A DNA stretch of 64,000 nucleotides from an uncultured Gemmiger sp. (GTDB taxonomy: Bacteria > Bacillota > Clostridia > Oscillospirales > Ruminococcaceae), in the NCBI RefSeq assembly GCF_934561205.1, contig NZ_CAKTFU010000013.1, positions 19,501 through 83,500 of the forward strand, given 5' to 3'. Below the pieces are notes generated by a model. That model worked only from the letters and a program-made list of their open reading frames with translations. It was not told where the DNA came from and did not search any database. The translations under genes were made by a program, and so were the position numbers. Positions 1-8,927 of the stretch are shown here, piece by piece; the stretch's first letter is position 1; each line of letters begins with the position of its first letter.

Positions 1-2051
1 ACCGCAAGGAGGCCACCGGCTCGATGGACGACCAGGTGCTGCGCGACTTGGGCGACCGCTTGGAATATCTGCGCGGTCTGGACAAGCGCAAGACCGAGGT
101 CACCAACTCCATCACCGAGCAGGGCGTCATGACCGCCGAGCTGACCGCCGCGCTGCAAAACGCCAAAACGCTGGCCGAGGTCGAGGACATCTACCGCCCC
201 TACAAGCCCAAGCGCAAGACCCGCGCGGGCATTGCCAAGGCGCGCGGGCTGCAGCCGCTGGCGGACGCGATTTTGCGTCAGGACGCTGCTTTTGACCCGC
301 TTGCCGCCGCTGCCGATTACTTAAATGACGAAGTGCCCGACGCTGCCGCCGCGCTGCAGGGTGCCAAGGACATCATTGCCGAGGCCGTCTCGGACGATGC
401 CGCCTGCCGCGCCGAGCTGCGCCGCTACTACCGCGCGTTCGGCCGCATCACCGCCGCCAAAGCCAAGGATGAGGACAGCGTCTACGCCCAATACTACGAC
501 TACGCCGAGCCGCTGAACAAGATCCCCGGCCACCGCGTGCTGGCGCTGGATCGCGGCGAGCGCGAGGGCTTTTTGAAGGTTGCGCTGGAGGTGGACGCCG
601 AGCGCGCCGCCGGCATCGTAAGCTGGATGTTCGCCCGCAAAAAGACCGGCGGTGCCAGCGCCCTGCTGGTGGACGAAGCCGCCCGCGACGCTTACAGCCG
701 CCTGATCCACCCCAGCCTGGAAAACGAGCTGCGCACCGCCCTGTCCGACGATGCCGCCGAGGGTGCCATCAAGGTTTTCGGCGACAACCTGCGCCAGCTT
801 TTGCTGCAGCCGCCCATCCGCGGCAAAACCGTTATGGGGCTGGACCCCGGCTACCGCATGGGCTGCAAGGTCGCCGTTGTGGACCCCACGGGCAAGGTGC
901 TGGACACGAGCGTTGTCTACCCCGTGCCGGAGTTCAAGCGCGTTGACCAGGCAAAAAAGATCATCAAGTCGATGGTTTTGAAAAGTGGTGTCGAGGTCAT
1001 GGCCATCGGCAACGGCACCGCCGGCCACGAAACCGAGGAATTTGCCGCCGAGGTCATCCGCGAATTGGCCGAGGAAAACGGGCCGCACTTACAATATATG
1101 GTCGTCAGCGAGGCGGGCGCATCGGTGTATTCGGCGTCCAAACTGGCGGCGGAGGAGTTCCCGCAGTTTGACGTCAACCTGCGCAGCGCCGTGTCCATCG
1201 CCCGCCGCCTGCAGGACCCGCTGGCCGAGCTGGTCAAAATCGACCCCAAGGCCGTCGGCGTGGGGCAGTACCAGCACGATATGCCGCAAAAGCGCCTGAA
1301 CGAAACGCTGGACGGCGTGGTGGAGGACTGCGTCAACTCGGTGGGCGTGGATTTAAACACCGCCAGTGCGCCCCTGCTGCGCCGCGTGGCGGGCGTGACC
1401 GCCGCCACCGCCAAAAACATTGTGGCATGGCGCGAGGAGGAGGGTGCCTTTACCTCCCGCGCACAGCTGAAAAAGGTCAAGGGTCTCGGCCCCAAAGCGT
1501 ACGAGCAGTGCGCCGGTTTCCTGCGCCTGCCCGAAGCCAAAAACCGTCTGGACGCCACCGCCGTCCACCCCGAAAGCTACCCCGCCGCCAAGGCCCTGCT
1601 GGACGCCTGCGGCTACACCGCCGCCGAGATCGGCACCGACAAGCTGGCCGGGCTGCCCGGCGTGGTCAAGGCCAAGGGCACCCGCGCCTTGTGCGAGACC
1701 CTGGGCGTGGGCGAACCGACGCTGAACGACATTGTGGCCGAGCTGTGCAAGCCGGGCCGCGACGTGCGCGACAGCCTGCCCAAGCCCCTGCTGCGCAGCG
1801 ACATCATGAGCCTGGAGGACTTAAAGCCCGGCATGGAGATGACCGGCACCGTGCGCAACGTCATCGACTTCGGCGCGTTTGTGGATCTGGGTGTGCACCA
1901 GGACGGCCTTGTGCATATTTCGCAGATCAGCGACAAGTTCATCAAGCACCCGCGCGAGGTTTTGAAGGTGGGCGACATCGTGCGCGTTAAAGTCCTGAGC
2001 GTGGACACCGCCAAAAAGCGCATTGCCCTGACCATGAAGGGCCTGCAATAA
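1..2051 (+). CDS. tex: Tex-family transcription accessory protein, 5' end outside window
   Basis: The frame is already open at base 3 and the residues before the first ATG at 24 (RKEATGS) fit the family, so the true start lies left of the window. Counting from that ATG, a YqgF/RuvC-like nuclease-fold domain begins near residue 265 (VMGLDPGYRMGCKVAVVD), helix-hairpin-helix motifs lie at about 440-510 (LLRRVAGVTAATAKNI, LKKVKGLGPKAYEQ) and an S1 RNA-binding domain closes the protein at about 600-675 (GTVRNVIDFGAFVDLG). Tex proteins bind nucleic acid and are associated with transcription; the exact role is unsettled. About 683 codons are visible. It ends in TAA with no strong hairpin directly after it. 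Identification is firm. Confidence 0.95.
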   Translation, partial: RKEATGSMDDQVLRDLGDRLEYLRGLDKRKTEVTNSITEQGVMTAELTAALQNAKTLAEVEDIYRPYKPKRKTRAGIAKARGLQPLADAILRQDAAFDPLAAAADYLNDEVPDAAAALQGAKDIIAEAVSDDAACRAELRRYYRAFGRITAAKAKDEDSVYAQYYDYAEPLNKIPGHRVLALDRGEREGFLKVALEVDAERAAGIVSWMFARKKTGGASALLVDEAARDAYSRLIHPSLENELRTALSDDAAEGAIKVFGDNLRQLLLQPPIRGKTVMGLDPGYRMGCKVAVVDPTGKVLDTSVVYPVPEFKRVDQAKKIIKSMVLKSGVEVMAIGNGTAGHETEEFAAEVIRELAEENGPHLQYMVVSEAGASVYSASKLAAEEFPQFDVNLRSAVSIARRLQDPLAELVKIDPKAVGVGQYQHDMPQKRLNETLDGVVEDCVNSVGVDLNTASAPLLRRVAGVTAATAKNIVAWREEEGAFTSRAQLKKVKGLGPKAYEQCAGFLRLPEAKNRLDATAVHPESYPAAKALLDACGYTAAEIGTDKLAGLPGVVKAKGTRALCETLGVGEPTLNDIVAELCKPGRDVRDSLPKPLLRSDIMSLEDLKPGMEMTGTVRNVIDFGAFVDLGVHQDGLVHISQISDKFIKHPREVLKVGDIVRVKVLSVDTAKKRIALTMKGLQ

Positions 2052-2101
2052 GCGGATTTTGCGGTTTTTTGGTGCAAATTATGTACTTTTGTTGTTTTGC
2101 T

Positions 2102-2204
2102 TATAATTTCCTTACCATCAAAGTTTTGCAAAACTACTACTTTTGTATATTCTTTGGGGCTTCTTGTTTGCAAACGCATAACATTTCTTTTGCAAACGCA
2201 TAAA
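2102..2204. promoter_or_regulatory. AT-rich intergenic DNA with repeated TTTGCAAA sites
   Basis: The 406 bases between tex and the HPr-like gene hold no credible ORF and are much more AT-rich than their surroundings. A TATAAT sits at 2102-2107, a perfect 14-bp palindrome AGTTTTGCAAAACT at 2122-2135, then two direct copies of TTTGCAAACGCATAA at 2167-2181 and 2189-2203, whose starts are 22 bp (two helical turns) apart. The shared core TTTGCAAA suggests a cooperative protein-binding array. The cognate regulator is unknown. Confidence 0.5.
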
Positions 2205-2346
2205 GTATGTGAACAAAGCCAAAAAACAGCCCGCCTTTTTGGTGGAAATACCCAAAATCCAAATATGGGCTTTTGTAGCTTTTGTACGGAAAATAGAAAA
2301 ACAACGTTGTTGTGTGTGTTTGGTGATTGGCGCGCCGAATTTGTGC

Positions 2347-2352
2347 TATAAT
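2347..2352 (+). promoter_or_regulatory. -10 element for the HPr-like gene
   Basis: A perfect TATAAT lies about 105 bases before the start codon. The best -35 at 17-bp spacing is only TGATTG (2324-2329), so the promoter may need an activator, perhaps one that binds the TTTGCAAA sites upstream. Confidence 0.5.
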
Positions 2353-2457
2353 ATCCCGCGTAAGGAAGATACACGCGGGCATGATGGCCCGGTGCCTTAC
2401 AGCACGGCGCCTGTTTGTGGGAAAAACATCGCCGCACAATTACGTTTGGAGGTCATT

Positions 2458-2682
2458 ATGATGGTGAAACAAGTCAAGGTTTCCAATTTTGCTGAAGTGA
2501 AGGGAATCGTGTCTGCTGCCGCCAAGTGTTATAACGATGTCGGCGTGCATGACATGAAGGGCAGCATTGCCGATGCCAAGAGCATCCTGGGCATGATGAG
2601 CCTGGATTACAGCCACCCTGTCAAGATCGTTTGCGAGAACGAGCAGGATCTGAACCACGTTATCCGCGCGCTGAAACAGTAA
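2458..2682 (+). CDS. HPr/Crh-like protein without the catalytic histidine
   Basis: This 74-residue protein matches the HPr fold: N-terminal strand VKQVKVSN, and AKSILGMMSL aligning with the KSIMGVMSL segment of HPr. The serine equivalent to HPr Ser46, the HPr-kinase target, is kept as Ser42. The phosphoacceptor loop GLHARPA is replaced by FAEVKGI, so His15 is missing and PTS phosphotransfer should be impossible. B. subtilis Crh has a similar loss of His15 with retention of Ser46, so a regulatory role in catabolite control is inferred. GGAGG at 2448-2452 serves either of two adjacent ATGs (2458 or 2461). It is monocistronic, with a promoter upstream and a terminator downstream. Confidence 0.8.
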   Translation: MMVKQVKVSNFAEVKGIVSAAAKCYNDVGVHDMKGSIADAKSILGMMSLDYSHPVKIVCENEQDLNHVIRALKQ

Positions 2683-2710
2683 AGTTTACCGAAACCGAAA
2701 TAGGAACGCT

Positions 2711-2750
2711 GTGCCCCCGTCCGTTTTACGGACGGGGGCACACTTGTTTT
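2711..2750 (+). terminator. Intrinsic terminator after the HPr-like gene
   Basis: Perfect 14-bp stem (2711-2724 with 2728-2741) and a 3-base loop, followed by ACTTGTTTTG. It separates the HPr-like gene from sstT. Confidence 0.75.
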
Positions 2751-2894
2751 GTCGGGCTGCAGCGCCCGCCGCTGCGCGGTTTGTATTTGTACGGCGTACA
2801 TTTATATACACCGTGCAAACATTTTTTCAACTTTTTTTGTGGCGTTCCAGCGCAGAAAAACAGGCAGTTTGCGCCCGCAAGCTCCGTCGGGCGC

Positions 2895-2922
2895 TTGCAT
2901 TTTCCCGCAGGGCTTGTATAAT
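2895..2922 (+). promoter_or_regulatory. Promoter of the SstT-type symporter gene
   Basis: TTGCAT (2895-2900), 16-bp spacer, TATAAT (2917-2922). A GCGCCCG/CGGGCGC inverted repeat (2871-2877, 2888-2894) abuts the -35 and could be an operator. The rest of the 319-base gap shows nothing else. Confidence 0.7.
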
Positions 2923-3001
2923 AGGCAATATGTTCCGTGTGCGCGGGCAAATGTAGTTATCTGCGGACATTCGCCGATACAAAAGAGAGGGTTTTGGGTT
3001 T

Positions 3002-4258
3002 ATGGATACAATTTCCAAAGTAGCAAAGATCGTGGCCGAAAAATACAATTCGGTCAGCCTGATCCTGCGCATTGCGCTGGGTCTTGTGGTGGGCGCCGTG
3101 CTGGCGGTGCTGTTCCCCGGTGCCGCGTGGGTGCAGGAGTTCGGCAACCTGTTTGTAGGCGCGCTGAAGGGCATTGCCCCCGTGCTGGTGTTTGTCATCG
3201 TGGCAAGCGCGCTGGCACAGGGTTCCTCCAAGCTGGACCGCCGCTTCGGCACCGTGGTGTGGCTGTATATGCTGACCACCTTTTTGGCCGCGGCGCTGTC
3301 CGTCATTACCAGCGAGCTGTTCCCCCAGACAATGGCTTTGCCTGAGGCTGCCAGCGCCGACGTCGTTCCGCAGGGCCTGGGCGAGGTCATGCACACGCTG
3401 CTCAGCAACATCGTGGCCAACCCCGTCAGCTCCATCATGAACGGCAACTACATCGGCATTTTGCTGTGGGCCTGCCTGTTCGGCCTGGCCATGAAGCAGC
3501 TGGCCGGCGACACCACCAAGGCCTTTTTGGCCGACACCGCCGATGCCGTAAGCAGCATTGTGCGCTGGGTCATCAACCTGGCCCCCTTCGGCATCATGGG
3601 TCTTGTGTACACCAACGTATCGGGCAACGGCTTGTCCATCTTTACCCAGTACGGCCGTTTGCTGCTGCTTTTGGTCGGTACTATGTTGTTTATGGCGCTC
3701 GTCGTCAACCCGCTGATCATCTTTATCTACCTGCGCCGCAACCCCTACCCGCTGGTGCTGCGCTGCCTGCGTGAAAGCGGCCTGACCGCCTTCTTCACCC
3801 GCAGCTCGGCGGCCAACATCCCCGTCAACATGTCCCTGTGCGAAAAGCTGGGTCTGGATAAGGACATCTACTCGGTGTCCATCCCCCTGGGCGCGACCAT
3901 CAACATGGACGGCGCGGCCATCACCATCACCATCATGACGCTGGCGGCCGCCAACACCCTGGGCATGAAGGTCTCTATCCCCGCCGCCGTTCTGCTGGCG
4001 TTTATGTCCGCCCTGGGCGCATGCGGTGCGTCCGGCGTGGCGGGCGGCTCGCTGCTGCTGATCCCGATGGCCTGCTCGCTGTTTGGCATTTCCAACGATA
4101 TTGCCATGCAGGTGGTCGGCGTCGGGTTTATCATCGGCGTCATTCAGGACTCTGTCGAGACGGCGCTGAACTCCGCCGGTGACGTGGAATTTGCCGCCAC
4201 CGCCGAGTATCACCAGTGGCTGAAAGTCGGAAAGCCCCTGCCGGAATTTTTGCACTGA
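3002..4258 (+). CDS. sstT: Na+/serine-threonine symporter (SstT type, DAACS family)
   Basis: A 418-residue multi-spanning membrane protein of the dicarboxylate/amino acid:cation symporter family. The conserved C-terminal core is clear: SSAANIPVNMSLCEKLGL followed by IPLGATINMDGAAITITI, where NMDGA near residue 300 forms part of the substrate and Na+ site in this family. Overall length and the N-terminal segment (LILRIALGLVVGAVLAVLFP) fit SstT, which imports serine and threonine with Na+. AGAGAGGG precedes the ATG, and a dedicated promoter and a very strong terminator make it a single-gene unit. It would draw on a sodium gradient such as that made by the decarboxylase at 60766-62376. Substrate is inferred from the subfamily. 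Confidence 0.88.
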   Translation: MDTISKVAKIVAEKYNSVSLILRIALGLVVGAVLAVLFPGAAWVQEFGNLFVGALKGIAPVLVFVIVASALAQGSSKLDRRFGTVVWLYMLTTFLAAALSVITSELFPQTMALPEAASADVVPQGLGEVMHTLLSNIVANPVSSIMNGNYIGILLWACLFGLAMKQLAGDTTKAFLADTADAVSSIVRWVINLAPFGIMGLVYTNVSGNGLSIFTQYGRLLLLLVGTMLFMALVVNPLIIFIYLRRNPYPLVLRCLRESGLTAFFTRSSAANIPVNMSLCEKLGLDKDIYSVSIPLGATINMDGAAITITIMTLAAANTLGMKVSIPAAVLLAFMSALGACGASGVAGGSLLLIPMACSLFGISNDIAMQVVGVGFIIGVIQDSVETALNSAGDVEFAATAEYHQWLKVGKPLPEFLH

Positions 4259-4270
4259 TCGCGTAACAGC

Positions 4271-4308
4271 AAAGCAACCCCCGCCGAACGGCGGGGGTTG
4301 CTTTTTGC
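4271..4308. terminator. Bidirectional terminator between sstT and the glp operon
   Basis: A 16-bp perfect stem, 4271-4286 with 4289-4304, has A-runs on its left and T-runs on its right, so it can stop rightward sstT transcription and the converging leftward operon. Confidence 0.85.
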
Positions 4309-4333
4309 TTATCGGGGAAATTGCACCGCTTTT

Positions 4334-4699
4334 TTACGCCTTGTCGACGTTTTTGGTGGCCACAACAGCCACGCCGGTTCCGACAGCGTCGGGCACGATG
4401 ACCTGCCCGATGACCACGGGCGCGGGCACGGCAACGTCCTTTAACGCGCGGACGCAATCAAAAATTTTGCCCTTGGGGATATCCCCCGCCGTTTTCACGC
4501 TGACGGCGGGCAGTGTGCCGCCCGTCACCTTGACGGTGCTGGTCACGATGCGGGTGGGGGCCGTCACTTCCTTGCGGGCGTAGGCGTCGCCGCGGGGGCA
4601 GGTGTTGCCCTGCACGCTCTGCACCGCGCCGTTTTCCAGCGTAACGGTCAGGGGGCAGCCCAGCGGGCAGCCGATACAGGTCAGTTCGCGTTGTTCCAT
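4334..4699 (-). CDS. DUF1667 iron-sulfur protein of the glycerol-3-phosphate oxidation operon
   Basis: A 121-residue protein with a CxxCxxxC motif at residues 8-15 (CIGCPLGC) and a further CP pair at Cys34, a pattern that suits one Fe-S cluster. This is the DUF1667 family, typically found next to GlpA- and GlpB-like flavoproteins in anaerobes. It is the last gene of the leftward glp operon, starting 4 bases after the GlpB-like gene ends. Its role is inferred: it may take electrons from the two flavoproteins, as GlpC does in enterobacteria, although it is not homologous to GlpC and has no obvious membrane segment. Confidence 0.85.
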   Translation of the reverse strand: MEQRELTCIGCPLGCPLTVTLENGAVQSVQGNTCPRGDAYARKEVTAPTRIVTSTVKVTGGTLPAVSVKTAGDIPKGKIFDCVRALKDVAVPAPVVIGQVIVPDAVGTGVAVVATKNVDKA

Positions 4700-4703
4700 A
4701 GCG

Positions 4704-5963
4704 TTACACCTCCTCCAAAGTCACGGTCAGGTTGGCGGCATCGGCGGGGATCTTCGCCAGCGCGTCCGCCTTCAGCACCACGGTTTCCATCTCGCCGGGT
4801 GCCATCACGGGGCGCTTGCGCCGCCACAGGCAGGTTTCGCCCGCGTAGACTGCCAGCGCCTTGCCCTTGTACACGTTATCCACGCGCATACGCAGCGTCA
4901 GCGTTTCGGTCGCCTGGGGGTGCACCGTCACCGGCACGGTGTAGCGCACGCCGTTTTGCGCCACAACGGGCAAGCTCCGCCCCGCCTCGCCAGCGCCCTG
5001 CAAAATATACGCAGCAGCGTTGGTTCCCGCAGCGGCAGCCTCCTCGGAAACATAGTCCACCAAATCATGGACGTGCAGCACGTTGCCCGCGGCAAACACG
5101 CCGGGGATGCTGGTCTGCAAGCTCTCATCCACCTGCGGGCCGCCGGTGATGGGGCTTAGCGCCACGCCCGCCGTGCGGCTCAGTTCGTTTTCGGGCAAAA
5201 GTCCGCAGGAAAGCAGCAGCGTGTCGCAGTCGAAATGTTTCTCGGTGCCGGGCACGGGCTTGCCGTTTTTGACCTCGGCGATCGTCACGCCGGTCACACG
5301 CTCCTTGCCCTCGATGTCCACCACGGTGTGGCTGAGCTTGAGCGGGATATCAAAGTCGTTCAGACACTGCACAATGTTGCGCTTCAAGCCGCCGGAATAG
5401 GGCATCAGCTCGGCCACGCACAGCACCTTGGCGCCCTCCAGCGTCATGCGGCGCGCCATGATCAGCCCGATATCGCCGCTGCCCAAAATGACCACGCGGC
5501 GGCCGGGCAGGTAGCCCTCCATGTTGACCAGGCGCTGCGCCGTGCCCGCGGTAAAGATGCCCGCCGGGCGGGTGCCTGGGATATTCAGCGCGCCGCGCGG
5601 GCGCTCACGGCAGCCCATGGCCAGCACGACCGCCTTGGCCTGCACCTGAAACAGCCCGTCGGTGCGGTTCATCGCGGTAACGACCTTGTCGGCGGACAGG
5701 TCCATCACCATCGTGTTCAGCTTGTAGGGGATGCCCTGCGCCTTGACCTTGTCAGCAAAGCGGGCGGCGTATTCGGGGCCGGTCAGTTCCTCCTTAAAGG
5801 TGTGCAGCCCGAAGCCGTTGTGGATGCACTGGTTCAGAATACCGCCCAGCTCGGCGTCGCGCTCCAGAATCAAAATGTCCTGCACGCCCGCCTCCCGCGC
5901 GGCCAGTGCTGCGGCAAGCCCGGCAGGACCGCCGCCCAAAATCACGAGATCTGCGTTTTTCAC
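4704..5963 (-). CDS. GlpB-like FAD/NAD(P)-dependent oxidoreductase
   Basis: A 419-residue flavoprotein with an N-terminal FAD-binding Rossmann motif (VILGGGPAGLAAALAAREAG, residues 7-26) and a second dinucleotide motif near residue 155 (VVILGSGDIG), giving the two-domain pyridine-nucleotide-disulfide oxidoreductase fold. The segment VFAAGNVLHVHDLVD near the C-terminus resembles the family's second FAD-contacting segment. It lies between GlpA-like and DUF1667 genes, 14 bases from the former. By context it is the electron-transferring partner of the glycerol-3-phosphate dehydrogenase. The immediate electron acceptor cannot be told from sequence. Confidence 0.85.
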   Translation of the reverse strand: MKNADLVILGGGPAGLAAALAAREAGVQDILILERDAELGGILNQCIHNGFGLHTFKEELTGPEYAARFADKVKAQGIPYKLNTMVMDLSADKVVTAMNRTDGLFQVQAKAVVLAMGCRERPRGALNIPGTRPAGIFTAGTAQRLVNMEGYLPGRRVVILGSGDIGLIMARRMTLEGAKVLCVAELMPYSGGLKRNIVQCLNDFDIPLKLSHTVVDIEGKERVTGVTIAEVKNGKPVPGTEKHFDCDTLLLSCGLLPENELSRTAGVALSPITGGPQVDESLQTSIPGVFAAGNVLHVHDLVDYVSEEAAAAGTNAAAYILQGAGEAGRSLPVVAQNGVRYTVPVTVHPQATETLTLRMRVDNVYKGKALAVYAGETCLWRRKRPVMAPGEMETVVLKADALAKIPADAANLTVTLEEV

Positions 5964-5977
5964 TTAGGTCACCCCCC

Positions 5978-7408
5978 TTACAGGCTGTCCTTGTCGATGC
6001 CCACGATAATGCGCGATGCACCGCCGGATTTGGTAACGTTTTCGATGGGTTCGCCCAACTCGCGCGCCAGGATTTCCATCACGCGCGGGCTGCAGAAGCC
6101 GGCCTGGCAGCGCCCCATACCGGCGCGGGTGCGGCGCTTGACACCGTCCAGACTGCGCGCGCCCGGCGTGCGGCGGATAGCATCCAGAATTTCGCCCTCG
6201 GTCACCGACTCGCAGCGGCAGATGATCTGCCCGTAGGCGGGCTGGCGGCGCACCAGCTCGGCACGCTCGGCCAGCGGCAGCGTTTTGGGGTCCAGAATGC
6301 CCTTGCGGGTGCCGTCAAAGGCGGGGTTCTTTTCCAGATGCAGGATGTCCGCCACGAGGCCCGCGACCTTTTGCCCGATGGCAGGGCTGGCGGACAGCCC
6401 CGGCGACTCGATGCCCGCGCAGTCCACAAAGGCGGGGGCGCTTTCGCGGATGATAAACTCGTGGTGTACCTCGTGCGCGCGCAAGCCGCTGAAGCTGGTA
6501 ATGGTCTGGCGCAGCGGGATGTTTTTGACCGCCAAACCGGATTTTTGGCGCACCTCGTCCAGCTCGGCGGCGGTGGTGGCGGTGTCCTCTTTGTCGTCAA
6601 TGTCGGTGGCGGTGGGTCCCACCAGCAGGTTGCCGTGTACCGTGGGGGTGACCAGCACGCCCTTGCCGTACTTGCCGGGCAGCTGGAACACCGTGTGCCT
6701 GACGTGCCCGCCCGCGCTGTGATCCAGCAGGAAGTAATCGCCACGGCGCGGTATAATTGTCATAGCATCGTCACTTACCATGTTGTGCAGCTCGTCCGCG
6801 TGGACACCGGCGGCGTTCACGACGCTTCGCGCGTCCAAGTCGCCCTTGTCGGTATGCACGCGCCAGCCGCCGTCGATTTTTTCCAGCCCGGTCACGCAGG
6901 TGTCAAATCGGAACTGCGCGCCGTTTTTGGCGGCGTTTTCGGCAAAGGCAAAGGTCAGCCCGAACGGGCAGACGATGCCCCCGGTGGGTGCCCACAGCGC
7001 GGCGACGGCTTCGTCCGAGATATTCGGCTCCATCGCCAAAAGCTCGTCGCGCTCGATGATGCGCAGCCCCTCCACACCGTTGGCCACGCCGTTTTCGTAC
7101 AGCTTTTGCAGGGCAGGGCGGTCCGCGTCCGACAGGCAGACCACCAGACTGCCGCATTGGTCGTAGGCAAAATCCAGTTCCTTGGCAAGGGCGGGCATCA
7201 TGCGGCTGCCCTGCACGTTCAGCTCTGCCATCAGGCTGCCGGCGGCGGCGTCAAAGCCCGCGTGCACAATGGCGCTGTTGGCCTTGGAGGTGCCGCAGCA
7301 GACATCCTCCTCTTTTTCCAGAACCAGAATATCAGCGTTGTATCGGCTGATTTCACGGGCGGCGGCGCAGCCTGCCACGCCCGCCCCGATAATGATAACG
7401 TCCTTCAT
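5978..7408 (-). CDS. glpA: GlpA-like FAD-dependent glycerol-3-phosphate dehydrogenase with [2Fe-2S] domain
   Basis: The open frame runs further upstream, but conserved sequence begins at the ATG at 7408 (MKDVIIIGAGVAGCAAAREI), 4 bases after the glpK stop, giving 476 residues. The FAD-binding motif is at residues 4-20, followed by the DAO-type catalytic fold (KANSAIVHAGFDAAAGSL). The C-terminus carries a BFD-like [2Fe-2S] domain with CRC and GRCQAGFC cysteines. This matches the anaerobic GlpA/GlpO-type enzyme oxidising glycerol-3-phosphate to dihydroxyacetone phosphate. It sits between glpK and the GlpB-like gene, giving the order kinase, dehydrogenase, electron-transfer proteins. A general L-2-hydroxyglutarate-oxidase-like role is the main alternative; context argues against it. 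Confidence 0.85.
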   Translation of the reverse strand: MKDVIIIGAGVAGCAAAREISRYNADILVLEKEEDVCCGTSKANSAIVHAGFDAAAGSLMAELNVQGSRMMPALAKELDFAYDQCGSLVVCLSDADRPALQKLYENGVANGVEGLRIIERDELLAMEPNISDEAVAALWAPTGGIVCPFGLTFAFAENAAKNGAQFRFDTCVTGLEKIDGGWRVHTDKGDLDARSVVNAAGVHADELHNMVSDDAMTIIPRRGDYFLLDHSAGGHVRHTVFQLPGKYGKGVLVTPTVHGNLLVGPTATDIDDKEDTATTAAELDEVRQKSGLAVKNIPLRQTITSFSGLRAHEVHHEFIIRESAPAFVDCAGIESPGLSASPAIGQKVAGLVADILHLEKNPAFDGTRKGILDPKTLPLAERAELVRRQPAYGQIICRCESVTEGEILDAIRRTPGARSLDGVKRRTRAGMGRCQAGFCSPRVMEILARELGEPIENVTKSGGASRIIVGIDKDSL

Positions 7409-7412
7409 CGTG

Positions 7413-8909
7413 TCAGTCCTCCTTGGCCCATGCGTAAGAGCAGCGCACGGCCTTGTTCCAACCGCGAATACGTTTTTCGCGGTCCTGCTCGGTGATTTGC
7501 GGGGTAAACACGCGGTCGACCTCGCGGTTTTGCAGCACGTCGGCGGGGCTGTCCCAGTAGCCGACGGCAAGCCCTGCCAGATACGCCGCGCCCAGCGCCG
7601 TGGTTTCGACACAGCGGGGGCGTTCGACCGCCGCGCCGCTGATGTCCGCCTGCGCCTGCAGCAGGTAGTTGTTGGCGGAAGCGCCGCCGTCCACGCGGAT
7701 GCTGCTCAGGCGGATGCCCGCGTCCGCCTCCATCGCTTTCAGCACGTCGTTGACCTGATAGCACAGGCTGTCGAGCGTGGCGCGGATGATGTGGTTTTTG
7801 TTGCAGCCGCGGGTCAGGCCCACAATGGTGCCGCGGGCATACTGGTCCCAGTGCGGTGCGCCCAGCCCCGTGAACGCGGGCACGACATAGCAGCCGTTGG
7901 TGTCCTTGACCTTGAGGGCCATATACTCGGAATCCCGCGAATCTTCGATGATTTTCAGCTCATCGCGCAGCCATTGTATGGCCGCGCCCGCCACAAAGAT
8001 ACTGCCTTCCAGCGCGTAGTTGACCTTGCCGTTCAGCCCCCAGGCAATGGTCGTAACCAGCCCGTTGCGACTTTCCACGGGTTTTTCGCCGGTGTTCATC
8101 AACAAAAAGCCGCCCGTGCCGTATGTATTTTTGACGTCGCCCGCCGCAAAGCAGGTCTGCCCGAACAGCGCCGCCTGCTGGTCGCCCGCCGCGCCCGCAA
8201 TGCGGATCTCTCCGCCGAAGTGCATGGGGTCGGCGTACTCGTAAAACCGGCTGTTGGGCACCGGCGTGGGCAGGATGCAGCGCGGAATATTGAGCAGCCG
8301 CAGAATGTCGTCGTCCCAGTCCAGCGTGTGGATGTTGAACAGCATCGTGCGGCTGGCGTTGGAGTAGTCGGTCACATGAATTTTGCCGCAGGTCAGCTTG
8401 TAGATCAGCCACGTTTCCACCGTGCCGAACATCAGCTCGCCCGCGTCGGCCTTTTGCCGCGCGCCGGGCACGTTGTCCAAAATCCATTTCAGCTTGGTTG
8501 CCGAAAAATACGCGTCGAGCACAAGCCCGGTTTTCTGGCGGATCATCTCGGTGTAGCCCTGCGCCTTCAGCTCGTCGCAGATGGCGGCGGTGCGGCGGCA
8601 CTGCCAGACGATGGCGCGGCAGATCGGCTCGCCGGTCTCGCGGTCCCAGACGATGGTCGTTTCGCGCTGGTTGGTGATGCCGATGGCCGCAATGTCGGCG
8701 GCAGAGGCACCGATTTGGTTCATCGCCGAAAGCGCCACGCCCAACTGGGTGGTCCAGATCTCGTTGGCGTCATGCTCGACCCAGCCCGGCTTGGGAAAAT
8801 ACTGGGTAAATTCCTTTTGCGCCACGCTGCACATACGCCCGTTGTGGTCAAACAGGATGCAGCGGTTGGAGGTGGTGCCTGCGTCCAGCGCCATGATATA
8901 CTTTTGCAT
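7413..8909 (-). CDS. glpK: Glycerol kinase
   Basis: A 498-residue FGGY kinase that phosphorylates glycerol with ATP. The start is set at 8909 ([20 protein letters not shown]) because AGGTGG lies 5-10 bases upstream; nine extra in-frame codons further up have no homology. Phosphate-binding DAGTTSNR is at residues 9-16, and the family motifs [28 protein letters not shown] and [13 protein letters not shown] are present. It leads a four-gene leftward operon. No glpF facilitator or glycerol regulator lies nearby. Its 5' leader contains a 174-bp repeat that ends just before the ribosome-binding site. Confidence 0.97.
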   Translation of the reverse strand: MQKYIMALDAGTTSNRCILFDHNGRMCSVAQKEFTQYFPKPGWVEHDANEIWTTQLGVALSAMNQIGASAADIAAIGITNQRETTIVWDRETGEPICRAIVWQCRRTAAICDELKAQGYTEMIRQKTGLVLDAYFSATKLKWILDNVPGARQKADAGELMFGTVETWLIYKLTCGKIHVTDYSNASRTMLFNIHTLDWDDDILRLLNIPRCILPTPVPNSRFYEYADPMHFGGEIRIAGAAGDQQAALFGQTCFAAGDVKNTYGTGGFLLMNTGEKPVESRNGLVTTIAWGLNGKVNYALEGSIFVAGAAIQWLRDELKIIEDSRDSEYMALKVKDTNGCYVVPAFTGLGAPHWDQYARGTIVGLTRGCNKNHIIRATLDSLCYQVNDVLKAMEADAGIRLSSIRVDGGASANNYLLQAQADISGAAVERPRCVETTALGAAYLAGLAVGYWDSPADVLQNREVDRVFTPQITEQDREKRIRGWNKAVRCSYAWAKED

Positions 8910-8927
8910 ACAAAGCCACCTTTCCCT

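Noticed and set aside
2209..2457. In-frame extension of the HPr-like gene to 157 codons
   Set aside because: It reads through the promoter and leader; GGAGG at 2448-2452 fixes the start at 2458 or 2461.
7409..7612. 68-codon extension of the GlpA-like gene
   Set aside because: It overlaps the end of glpK in another frame, and homology starts exactly at ATG 7408.
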